From contig QBZW01000009.1 of assembly GCA_003282205.1 (NCBI GenBank), positions 26,287-90,286 of the forward strand: a stretch of DNA of 64,000 nucleotides, in the 5' to 3' direction. Shown piece by piece: positions 43,024-51,333 of the stretch (position 1 is its first letter; every line of letters begins with the position of its first letter). Origin of the DNA: Pelagibacteraceae bacterium AG-337-G04. Its GTDB lineage: Bacteria > Pseudomonadota > Alphaproteobacteria > Pelagibacterales > Pelagibacteraceae. Position numbers and translations under genes: made by a program. The notes below the pieces were generated by a model. The model was not told the DNA's origin. It did not search any database and saw only the letters and a program-made list of their open reading frames with translations.

Positions 43024-43943
43024 TGGATAAAATTTTAATTTTAGCTGGAGGGTATTCCAATGAAAGAGAGATAAGCTTGATTACAGCTGAAAGCGTTACC
43101 AAAGAGTTAAAAAAGAATAAGAAATACAAACTTTTAACAATAGAACCCGACGGAAATTTTGTTAAAAAATTAAGAAAATTCAAACCAAAATTAGTACTGA
43201 ATCTTTTACATGGAAGATATGGCGAAGATGGTTACATACAATCAATTCTCGAGACTGAAAAAGTAAAATATACCCACTCTGGCGTTTTGTCCTCATCTTT
43301 AGCAATTGATAAAGAAATATCAAAAAAAATATTTATAAAGAATAAAATTTTAACACCTCCATATTTAAAATTTATTTTTAAAAAAAAATTAAATTATAAT
43401 AATCTAATAAAAAAAATTGATAAAACGCTTAAATTTCCAGTTGTTTTAAAGCCAATTAACGAGGGGTCCAGTGTAGGTGTTTATATTTGTAAAAAAAAAG
43501 ATTTTAGAAGCAATGTAATGAAATTAGAAAAATTTAAAGACATTTTAATTGAAAAATATATACCTGGAAGAGAAATTCAAGCAGCTATTTTAGGTAAAAA
43601 AAAACTAGGTATAATCGAGCTAAAACCCAAAAGGAAATTTTATGATTATAAAGCCAAGTACAGTGCTAATGCAAAAACTGAGCATATAATACCAGTCAAC
43701 TTAAGTTCAAAAAATTTTAACAAAATAAATTCAATAGCTATGAAAGCACACAAGCTATTAAAATGTAGGGGCGTGTCAAGGTCAGATTTCAGGTTTTACA
43801 ACAACAAATTTTATTTATTAGAACTTAATACTCAGCCAGGTATGACCTCACTTTCTCTTGTACCCGAAATAGCGAGATATAAAAATATAAGTTTTATAGA
43901 GCTTATAGAGGAAATAATAAAAGATGCCTCGATCAACAAGTAA
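43023..43943 (+). CDS. ddl: D-alanine-D-alanine ligase
   Basis: ATP-grasp ligase (306 residues) supplying the D-Ala-D-Ala used by the MurF half of the upstream fusion. It has LAGGYSNEREISLITAESV, LHGRYGEDGYIQSILE, THSGVLSSSLAIDKE, FPVVLKPINEGSSVGVYI, GREIQAAILG, and the C-terminal metal/ATP site GVSRSDFRFY with LELNTQPGMTSLSLVPEIA. Its 3' end overlaps ftsQ by 20 nt. Confidence 0.94.
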   Translation: MDKILILAGGYSNEREISLITAESVTKELKKNKKYKLLTIEPDGNFVKKLRKFKPKLVLNLLHGRYGEDGYIQSILETEKVKYTHSGVLSSSLAIDKEISKKIFIKNKILTPPYLKFIFKKKLNYNNLIKKIDKTLKFPVVLKPINEGSSVGVYICKKKDFRSNVMKLEKFKDILIEKYIPGREIQAAILGKKKLGIIELKPKRKFYDYKAKYSANAKTEHIIPVNLSSKNFNKINSIAMKAHKLLKCRGVSRSDFRFYNNKFYLLELNTQPGMTSLSLVPEIARYKNISFIELIEEIIKDASINK

Positions 43944-44619
43944 ATATAAACTATACCTCTATATATTTTTTCTAATATTTTTAACTTCTATATTTAATTT
44001 CAAATTTTTAGATAATTATCAAGGCATGTTTAGTTTAAAAAAAATTAATATAAATGGTGTGTCTTATAAAGAAAAAAAAAATATTGAAGAAGAATTGAGT
44101 GACTTAAAAAATATAAATATTTTTAAAATAACAGATAATAAAGTTTTGGAAAAATTGGCTAAATTTAATTTTATTGAAAGTATAAATGTTAAGAAAATTA
44201 TACCTTCCACTATAAACCTAAATTTATCAAAAACATCAATTCTTGGAAGAACGTTTATTAATGGAGACGAATTCTACATTGGTAAAAATGGAAAATTTAT
44301 AAATTCCAATCAAATTTATCAAAAATATAATACCCCAACAGTATTTGGGGAATTTCAAATAAAGGAATTTCTAAAATTATATAATATTTTAAATAATCAA
44401 CAGCTAAAAATAAATAGTGTAGAACAATATTATTTTTTTAAAAATAGAAGATGGGATCTGGTATTCTCTGATGGACTAATTTTAAAGTTACCATCTAAAA
44501 ATATAATAAATTCAATTAAAATTTATAAAAAATTATTAGATAGTGGTAATTTAAAAAATACAAAAATTATTGATCTTAGAGTAATTGATCAAATTATAGT
44601 GACAAATAAGAATGATTAA
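43924..44619 (+). CDS. ftsQ: FtsQ division protein
   Basis: Bitopic membrane protein of 231 residues that recruits FtsL/FtsB to the septum. It has one helix (about 9-27), then a POTRA domain starting FSLKKININGVSYKEKKNIEEEL and ending IESINVKKIIPSTINLNLSKTSILG, followed by a beta domain with FYIGKNGKFINSN and RRWDLVFSDGLILKLPS. Placement between ddl and ftsA is canonical. Shorter than many alphaproteobacterial FtsQ proteins, which carry a longer cytoplasmic tail. Overlaps ftsA by 8 nt. Confidence 0.88.
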   Translation: MPRSTSKYKLYLYIFFLIFLTSIFNFKFLDNYQGMFSLKKININGVSYKEKKNIEEELSDLKNINIFKITDNKVLEKLAKFNFIESINVKKIIPSTINLNLSKTSILGRTFINGDEFYIGKNGKFINSNQIYQKYNTPTVFGEFQIKEFLKLYNILNNQQLKINSVEQYYFFKNRRWDLVFSDGLILKLPSKNIINSIKIYKKLLDSGNLKNTKIIDLRVIDQIIVTNKND

Positions 44620-45778
44620 TTTAGATACAATAATAGACTTTGGATCCAAAAATTTAAGATTAGTGGTATTTAACCATTCATCTGAAATAATTTATTCTTC
44701 TAATATTAATACAACTGAAGTCTTAGAAAGTGAAAATTTAGATAATTCTTTAAATAAGTTAATAAGAGATGCAGAAAAAAAGTTATCAACACATTTGGTT
44801 GACGTCAATGTATTATATGATTCTTCTAAATTTAATTTTGTCGATCTTTCAATAAAAAAATCTTTTGATCAACCTACTTTAATATCAGAATATTGTAAAA
44901 GTCTTGTCAAAGAAGCAAATTTTATTGTTTCTGAAAATAATTTTAAAGACAATATTTTACATATTAGCATTAATAATATGATTGTAGATGATAATAAAAA
45001 ATTAGAAAATATAGTTGATAACTTGAAAACAAAATCTTTAATATTAGAATTAAAGTTTATCTGCTTAAAAAAATCTTCAATAAATAATTTATCCAATAAA
45101 TTTAAAAAAAATAATTTAAATATATTAAATATTTACTGCTCAAGTTACGTCAAATCTAAATTGTATAAAAAAGATTTTGAACATAAAAATAATATGATAT
45201 TTTTAGATATAGGTTTTGAAAGATCTAGTGCATTTTTTTTTTATGATAAAAAATTTAAATTTTTTAAAACTATTCCAATTGGTGGAAATAATATTACTAA
45301 AGACATTTCAAAAGTTTTAAATCTAGATCTTAACTATTCTGAGGATTTAAAATTAAAATTTAACAAAGATGAGAATGAGATATCTTTTAATAAAAATCCT
45401 TTAAATGAAATTAATCTATATAGTGAATTAATTAAAAAAAATATTTCGATTGATTTATTGAAACAAATTATTGAAGCAAGAACAAATGAAATTGTTAAAT
45501 TAGCAGTTACTCAAAATAACTTTTTTAAAAATAATATCTGTGATGTTAAGCCAACTTTAATTTTTATTGGAGGTGGTTCAAAGTTGTTATCAAATAACCT
45601 AAATATTGATTTTAATAAAGATTTCTCTGAATTAATCTTTTTTAAGGAAAATGACTCTAAGATTTTTGAGGCAGGCATGTATTATCACAAAAATGATGAA
45701 AGATTTCTTGTTAAAAATCATAAAAAAACAAAAAAAATAGGACTTTTTGAGAAATTTTTTAATCTCTTTTCTGAATAA
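44612..45778 (+). CDS. ftsA: FtsA division protein (diverged)
   Basis: Actin-like membrane tether of the Z-ring, 388 residues. The nucleotide-binding motifs remain recognisable: phosphate-1 IIDFGSKNLRLVVF, phosphate-2 FLDIGFERSSAFFFYDKK followed by IPIGGNNITKDISKVL, and the adenosine motif LIFIGGGSKLL. The C-terminus KIGLFEKFFNLFSE is an amphipathic membrane-targeting helix. Overall similarity to FtsA is low and the SHS2 insert is much diverged, so position after ftsQ helps. ftsZ, its usual next neighbour, is missing here. Confidence 0.87.
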   Translation: MINLDTIIDFGSKNLRLVVFNHSSEIIYSSNINTTEVLESENLDNSLNKLIRDAEKKLSTHLVDVNVLYDSSKFNFVDLSIKKSFDQPTLISEYCKSLVKEANFIVSENNFKDNILHISINNMIVDDNKKLENIVDNLKTKSLILELKFICLKKSSINNLSNKFKKNNLNILNIYCSSYVKSKLYKKDFEHKNNMIFLDIGFERSSAFFFYDKKFKFFKTIPIGGNNITKDISKVLNLDLNYSEDLKLKFNKDENEISFNKNPLNEINLYSELIKKNISIDLLKQIIEARTNEIVKLAVTQNNFFKNNICDVKPTLIFIGGGSKLLSNNLNIDFNKDFSELIFFKENDSKIFEAGMYYHKNDERFLVKNHKKTKKIGLFEKFFNLFSE

Positions 45779-45800
45779 TTGTATTTTCTCGTAATATTAC

Positions 45801-45830
45801 TTGAATATTAAATTTTCCTCAATTTTATAT
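45801..45830 (+). promoter_or_regulatory. Candidate promoter of lpxC
   Basis: TTGAAT (45801-45806) and TTATAT (45825-45830), 18 nt apart, lie just upstream of the lpxC ATG at 45840 in one of the few gaps (61 nt) of the cluster. It might give lpxC-bamD-ligA transcription independent of the division genes. Weak evidence in this composition. Confidence 0.3.
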
Positions 45831-45839
45831 ACTTTTCTA

Positions 45840-46763
45840 ATGTCAGTCCTTACACAATCAACAATCGCAAATAAAGTCTCGTTTTCAGGGGTGGGGATCC
45901 ATACAGGCAGGAATGTGAACGTAAATATTTTACCTGCATCACCAAATTCAGGAGTAATTTTCAAGAGGGTAGATTTAAAGAAAAATAATATTGTGATTCC
46001 AAATTTTGAAAATGTTAGTGAAGCTACTCTTTGCACAACGGTGTCGAATGAATTTGGAATAAAAGTATCAACAATTGAACATCTTATGGCTGCTTTTTTT
46101 GGTTTAGGAGTGGATAATGTCATTGTAGAGCTAGATGGCCAGGAAGTCCCAATACTTGATGGCTCAGCAAAAGATTTTGTCAAAATTTTAAAACAAACAG
46201 GCTTGAAAACTAGTGATGTTCCTATCAAATTAATTAAAATTAATAAACATGTTGAAATAGCAGAGGGTAATAAATACATCTCCTTAAACAAATCAAACAC
46301 AACTTTAGAAATAAAGTTCGAAATAAACTATAAAAATCAAATTATTAAACGGCAAAATAACAAAGTTAATGTATTTGAAGACAATCTAGAGGATATATAT
46401 AATTCTAGAACATTTTGTTTATTCGAAGACATTGAAAAGCTTAAGAGTCTAGGTTTGGGAAAAGGTGGATCATTAAAAAATGCAATTGTTGTTAAAGAAG
46501 ATAAAATACTTAATCCCAATGGACTTAGAAATGAAAAAGAATTTGTAAATCATAAAATTCTAGATTGTATGGGAGATCTTTATTTGGTTGGTTACAGACT
46601 AATAGGATCATTAAATTGTAGACATGGTGGTCATAGTTTAACTAATAAATTATTAAGAAAAGTATTCAGTGATAATAAAAATTATTCCTTGTTAGAAATT
46701 AAGGGTAAAAATTTACCTCATTCTTTAATTAATAATCGTCATATTCTTAAATCAATTGCATAA
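45840..46763 (+). CDS. lpxC: UDP-3-O-acyl-GlcNAc deacetylase
   Basis: Zinc deacetylase for the first committed step of lipid A synthesis. From the ATG at 45840 there are 307 residues: VSFSGVGIHTGRNVNV at the start, zinc ligand His in STIEHLMAAFFGLGVDN, and His/Asp in NHKILDCMGDLYLVGY; the catalytic His is in RHGGHSLTNKLL. The upstream frame extension lacks conserved sequence. It shows that this organism makes LPS. It follows ftsA, where in many bacteria ftsZ would intervene. Confidence 0.94.
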   Translation: MSVLTQSTIANKVSFSGVGIHTGRNVNVNILPASPNSGVIFKRVDLKKNNIVIPNFENVSEATLCTTVSNEFGIKVSTIEHLMAAFFGLGVDNVIVELDGQEVPILDGSAKDFVKILKQTGLKTSDVPIKLIKINKHVEIAEGNKYISLNKSNTTLEIKFEINYKNQIIKRQNNKVNVFEDNLEDIYNSRTFCLFEDIEKLKSLGLGKGGSLKNAIVVKEDKILNPNGLRNEKEFVNHKILDCMGDLYLVGYRLIGSLNCRHGGHSLTNKLLRKVFSDNKNYSLLEIKGKNLPHSLINNRHILKSIA

Positions 46764-46801
46764 TAATTAGAATTTTAAAAAAATTCTGTTAAGATTTTTA
46801 A

Positions 46802-47641
46802 ATGAAGTTTCAAAAAATTTTATTTTGTTGGTTCATTTTGTTTATTGTAGTTTCTTGTTCACAAAAAGAAGAAAAAGTCTCATTAATCAAAGAAAATAAT
46901 TTAGAAATGCAGATGATAGAGGCTTACAATGAGGGATTAAAAGAACTTAATAGAGGAGATATTTTTTTTGCAGCAAAAAAATTTAATGAAGTTGAACTTT
47001 TATATCCTCAATCTGTTTGGGCACCAAGATCAACTTTAATGGCTGCATATTCATATTATTCTCAATTATATTATAATGATGCAATATTTGAGTTAGAGAG
47101 GTTTCTTGACAAATATAAGAATCATCCAGATACAGATTACGCATATTATTTATTAGGTGTATGTCATTACAATCAAATAATTGATGAAAAAAAAGATTTA
47201 GGAGAAATAATTAAAGCAAAAGAGTATTTTACTTTATTGAGAAATGAATATCCAAATACTGATTTTTCTGAAGACGCTCAATTTAAACTTGAACTAATTG
47301 AGGAAATACTTGCATCCAAAGAGTTATATTTAGCAAATTATTACCTTGAGAGAGAAAAATGGATACCAGCAATGAATAGATACCAAAAAATTGTAAATAA
47401 GTATGATACTACAATCTTTGTTGAGGAAGCTTTGTATAGATTGGTAGAATTAAATTATAAATTAGGTCTTGAGAATGAGTCAAAAAAATATGCAATAATG
47501 TTAGGATATAACTATCAATCAAGTGATTGGTATGAAAGGTCTTATAAAATTTTAAATAAAGAATATAAAAGGATAAAAATAAAAAACGATTTGAACAAAC
47601 AAAAATCCTTGCTTAAAAGATTCAAAAAATTATTTCAATAA
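46802..47641 (+). CDS. bamD: Outer-membrane assembly lipoprotein BamD
   Basis: TPR lipoprotein of the Bam complex, which folds beta-barrel proteins into the outer membrane. The 279 residues begin with a lipoprotein signal ending IVVSCSQK (lipobox Cys19 or so). Tetratricopeptide-like repeats follow: YNEGLKELNRGDIFFAAKKFNEVELLYPQSVWAPRS in pieces, YNDAIFELERFLDKYKNHPDTDYAYYLLG, YPNTDFSEDAQFKLELI, and EKWIPAMNRYQKIVNKYD. Its place after lpxC is standard. Next is ligA, 8 nt on; recN, which commonly lies between the two, is absent here. Confidence 0.92.
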   Translation: MKFQKILFCWFILFIVVSCSQKEEKVSLIKENNLEMQMIEAYNEGLKELNRGDIFFAAKKFNEVELLYPQSVWAPRSTLMAAYSYYSQLYYNDAIFELERFLDKYKNHPDTDYAYYLLGVCHYNQIIDEKKDLGEIIKAKEYFTLLRNEYPNTDFSEDAQFKLELIEEILASKELYLANYYLEREKWIPAMNRYQKIVNKYDTTIFVEEALYRLVELNYKLGLENESKKYAIMLGYNYQSSDWYERSYKILNKEYKRIKIKNDLNKQKSLLKRFKKLFQ

Positions 47642-47649
47642 GATATATA

Positions 47650-49662
47650 ATGAAAGAAATTGAAATAAAAAAATACTACAAAAAAAAAATTAAAGAACTA
47701 AATACACATAATAAATTGTATTTTGAAGACAGCTCTCCGAAAATTTCAGACAAACAATATGATGACATTAAAAAAGAAATATTTGATTTAGAAAAAAATT
47801 ATAATTTTTTAAAAAGTACCTTTTCCCCTTCAAAATCATTGGGATTTACGCCCTCAAAGAATTTTATAAAATCTAGACATAGAGTTAAAATGCTATCATT
47901 ATCAAATGCATTCGATATTGAGGATTTAGAAAATTTTGAAAAGAAAATATTTAATTTCCTCAACAAGAGAATTGATGTTGAATATAGTGTCGAACCTAAA
48001 ATAGATGGAATTTCTGCCTCATTAACTTATAAAAATGGAAAATTAGTAATGGGTACCTCAAGAGGAGATGGTACTACAGGTGAGGTAATTACTGAAAATT
48101 TAAAAACCATTAAAGATATACCTCAGAAAATAACAAATAAAGATTTCCCAAAAGATATAGATATTAGAGGTGAGGTATTTATAGAAAAAGATGATTTTAA
48201 CAAATTAAAAAATGATTTTGCCAATGCTAGAAATGCAGCATCAGGTTCTCTAAGACAAAAAAATCCACTAGAAACAAAAAAAATTCCACTTCACTTTATA
48301 GCCTATACCTATGGTTATTTTGAAAGTGATAAAATAAAGAAACAGTCTGATTTTTTAAGTTCATTGAAAAAATGGGGTTTTAAAATAAATGAGCACAATA
48401 AGGTTTTAAAAACAACTAAAGATTTAGAAAGTTTTCACAAAAAATTTGAGGATGATAGATTTGATTTAAAGTATGATGTTGATGGTTTAGTCTATAAAAT
48501 CAATAATCTTGATCTTCAAAAGAGATTAGGATTTACAGCAAACTCTCCTAGGTGGGCTATAGCTCATAAATTTTCAGCAGATAGTGCATATTCTATAATA
48601 AAAGATATAAATATTCAGGTTGGTAGAACAGGCGCATTAACTCCAGTAGCAAGAATAAAACCAGTAAATATTGGGGGTGTAGTAGTTTCTAATGCAACAC
48701 TTCATAATGAAGATGAAATAATTAGAAAAGATATAAGACTTGGTGATATTGTAAAGGTAGAGAGAGCGGGTGATGTTATTCCTCATGTTGTTTCAGTTGA
48801 TTTAAAAAAAAGAGAAAAAAAATCCAAAAAATTTATTTTTCCTAATAATTGCCCTTCTTGTGGTTCAGAAACTATAAAAGAATTTAATAAAACAACAAAA
48901 AAATATGATGCTGTAAGAAGGTGTACAAATGAAGGTTATGATTGTGAAAAAATTGCAATTGAAAAAATTAAACATTTTATATCAAAAGATGCGATGAATA
49001 TTGATGGTCTTGGAAAAAAAGTTGTGGAAAATTTTTGGGATCTCAATCTAATTAGATTTCCACAAGATATTTATAATTTAGATTATAATAAAATATCAAA
49101 TTTAGAAGGATGGGGAGATCTATCTGTTTCAAACTTAAAATATTCTATAGATCAATCAAAAAAAGTTTCTTTGGATAAATTTTTGTATGCTATTGGGATA
49201 AGACATATTGGAATTGAAAATGCAAAACTTTTGGCGGAACATGTAAGGTCTATAAAAAATTTTATAATTTTAGTAAATAAGGATAAATTTAATGAATTTT
49301 TAGACATAGATGGAATTGGTGAAACTCAAATAAATTCCCTGAAAACTTTTTTTGAAAATAAGTCAAATTATAAAATAATCGAAAAGTTATCTTCCATTTT
49401 AAATATTTCTGATCTCAAATTAAATAAAGATGGTAAACTTTTAAATAATACATTTATGTTCACTGGAAAATTATCAAATATGAGTAGAGCTGAAGCAAAA
49501 TCTTTAATTGAAGAGAATTCAGGATCTGTTGTAAGCTCAGTAAACAAGAAATTGAAATATTTGATAATTGGTGAAAAACCTACAAATCGTAAAGTACAAC
49601 AAGCTAAAGAATTGGGAATAAAAATTTTATCCCAAAAGGAATGGCTTAATTTACTAGATTAA
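47650..49662 (+). CDS. ligA: NAD-dependent DNA ligase
   Basis: Seals nicks in DNA using NAD+, 670 residues. The Ia domain at the N-terminus contains YYKKKIKELN and LYFEDSSPKISDKQYD; the adenylated Lys is in VEPKIDGISASL (about residue 117); SRGDGTTGE and DIRGEVFI follow. The OB fold has VGRTGALTPVARIKPV. A zinc finger (CPSCGSE ... RRCTNEGYDCEK) is intact, then helix-hairpin-helix repeats and a C-terminal BRCT domain (FMFTGKLSNMSRAEAKSLIEE). Its 3' end overlaps convergent pepP by 9 nt. Confidence 0.96.
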   Translation: MKEIEIKKYYKKKIKELNTHNKLYFEDSSPKISDKQYDDIKKEIFDLEKNYNFLKSTFSPSKSLGFTPSKNFIKSRHRVKMLSLSNAFDIEDLENFEKKIFNFLNKRIDVEYSVEPKIDGISASLTYKNGKLVMGTSRGDGTTGEVITENLKTIKDIPQKITNKDFPKDIDIRGEVFIEKDDFNKLKNDFANARNAASGSLRQKNPLETKKIPLHFIAYTYGYFESDKIKKQSDFLSSLKKWGFKINEHNKVLKTTKDLESFHKKFEDDRFDLKYDVDGLVYKINNLDLQKRLGFTANSPRWAIAHKFSADSAYSIIKDINIQVGRTGALTPVARIKPVNIGGVVVSNATLHNEDEIIRKDIRLGDIVKVERAGDVIPHVVSVDLKKREKKSKKFIFPNNCPSCGSETIKEFNKTTKKYDAVRRCTNEGYDCEKIAIEKIKHFISKDAMNIDGLGKKVVENFWDLNLIRFPQDIYNLDYNKISNLEGWGDLSVSNLKYSIDQSKKVSLDKFLYAIGIRHIGIENAKLLAEHVRSIKNFIILVNKDKFNEFLDIDGIGETQINSLKTFFENKSNYKIIEKLSSILNISDLKLNKDGKLLNNTFMFTGKLSNMSRAEAKSLIEENSGSVVSSVNKKLKYLIIGEKPTNRKVQQAKELGIKILSQKEWLNLLD

Positions 49663-51333
49663 ACTAACTAACCATTTTTTTTCATTTTTGTTTAAAAATG
49701 GTGAAATATTATTGTAAACCTCAAAGTGATACTTAAATAAATAATCCTTTTCCTTTTTGTTAAGCATTTTAAAATTAATTAGATCGGCATCGATTGGTGC
49801 CATTGTTAAATTTTTAAATAAAAGCTTAGATTTTATTTTTTTAATAAAAACCAAATTTTCGATTCTTATTCCAAAATCATTTTTTTTGTAAAAACCTGGT
49901 TCATTACTTAAAACCATTCCCTCTTTTAGTTGTACGTAATTATTTTTTGATATTCCTTGTGGTCCTTCATGAACATTAAGAAATGCTCCAACTCCATGAC
50001 CAGTTCCATGACGATAATCAAGACCAATAGAATTAAGGCTCTTTCTAGCAATCTTATCAATATTATGGCCATTTTTTTCTTTATTTATATTTGTTAATGC
50101 AACAGCAATGTGACCTTTTAAAACTCTGGTAAATATATCTTTAACCTTATTTGAGACGCTAGAAAAACATACTGTCCTTGTTACGTCTGTTGTTCCCCAT
50201 TTATATTGACCACCAGAATCAATTAATAGTAAATCATCTTTCCTTAACTTTCTGTTTGAAAATTTATCAGATCTATAATGTATAATTGCTCCATTTGGTC
50301 CAGATCCAGCAATTGTATCAAAACTTGGGTACAAATAGTTTTTTCTACTTTTTCTAAAACTCTCTAATTTTCTTTCTATTGTTTTCTCTGTAAGGTTATT
50401 TATTTTAAGATTTTTAATCCAATATAAGAATTTAGTTAAAGCAACACCATCTTCAATATGTGCATTAACCATATTTTTTATCTCAATTTTATTTTTTAAT
50501 GATTTTAAATTATAAATTGGGTCTTCTCGGTTGATTATTTTAAATTTATAGCAGATTAAGCTCTCTTCAAAAATTGAACAAGTTTTATCATCAATACAAA
50601 AGTTCCCATTTTTTAATCTGACTAAACAATTTAAAATTTTATTTTCATCAAAAAAATATATTTTAAATTTTTTGAGACTTAATTTTATTTTTTTAATTTT
50701 TTTTACGTTTGAAAAAAAATAGATTTTTTTATTTTTTGTAATGATCATTTTACAATTAGCAACAGGAGAATTTGGAAGATCTCTACCTCTTATATTAAGA
50801 AGCCAACAAATATTTTCACCTGAACTAATAAATGAATAATCAATTTTCTTTTTTTTCATAATTAGAACTAATCGATTAATTTTTCTATTTACATTTTCAC
50901 CTGCCACAATAGGATCTAAGCTAAAAAACGGATAATCACTTTCGGTCTTATTTTTATTTTCAAATTTGTTATTTAAAGGAACTAAGTTGTGATTTTCTCC
51001 AAAATATTTTTTTAAAGTCAACCAAGTAAAAAGATCGGGATCGTATCCAATTTTAATTTGCTTCTTTAAAATATCTTTAGGCCATACATATGGAATTTCA
51101 CAAATCTTAAATTCTTTTCCTGATTCTTTTTCTGCTTGAATTGTGTATCTGCCATCAACAAATAAATATTTTTTATTTTTCAAAAAAATAGCAAACCCTG
51201 CAGATCCAGAAAAATTTGTAATTAATTTAAAATTATTTATTTTTGAATACTCAGTAAAATAATTATCATTTTTTGGTAAAATATAACCATCTAAATTATT
51301 TGATAAAATAATATTATTTATTTCTGCAATCAT
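49654..51333 (-). CDS. pepP: M24 aminopeptidase P
   Basis: Metallopeptidase that removes an N-terminal residue before proline, 559 residues from the ATG at 51333 (an in-frame ATG nine codons upstream lies in uvrD). Two creatinase-like N-terminal domains precede the pita-bread catalytic domain with the metal ligands Asp in LLIDSGGQYKWGTTDVTRT, His in HGTGHGVGAFLNVHEGP, Glu in LSNEPGFY and Glu in IRIENLVF. The long form with two N-terminal domains resembles eukaryotic XPNPEP1. Start and uvrD stop overlap as ATGA, so they are an operon. Confidence 0.9.
   Translation of the reverse strand: MIAEINNIILSNNLDGYILPKNDNYFTEYSKINNFKLITNFSGSAGFAIFLKNKKYLFVDGRYTIQAEKESGKEFKICEIPYVWPKDILKKQIKIGYDPDLFTWLTLKKYFGENHNLVPLNNKFENKNKTESDYPFFSLDPIVAGENVNRKINRLVLIMKKKKIDYSFISSGENICWLLNIRGRDLPNSPVANCKMIITKNKKIYFFSNVKKIKKIKLSLKKFKIYFFDENKILNCLVRLKNGNFCIDDKTCSIFEESLICYKFKIINREDPIYNLKSLKNKIEIKNMVNAHIEDGVALTKFLYWIKNLKINNLTEKTIERKLESFRKSRKNYLYPSFDTIAGSGPNGAIIHYRSDKFSNRKLRKDDLLLIDSGGQYKWGTTDVTRTVCFSSVSNKVKDIFTRVLKGHIAVALTNINKEKNGHNIDKIARKSLNSIGLDYRHGTGHGVGAFLNVHEGPQGISKNNYVQLKEGMVLSNEPGFYKKNDFGIRIENLVFIKKIKSKLLFKNLTMAPIDADLINFKMLNKKEKDYLFKYHFEVYNNISPFLNKNEKKWLVSLI

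Noticed and set aside
45797..46300. A 167-residue minus-strand frame over lpxC
   Set aside because: It is fully antisense to conserved lpxC coding sequence.
46764..46801. AGAATTTT...AAAATTCT hairpin between lpxC and bamD
   Set aside because: A stem of nearly all A-T pairs is unlikely to terminate, and the genes are normally cotranscribed.
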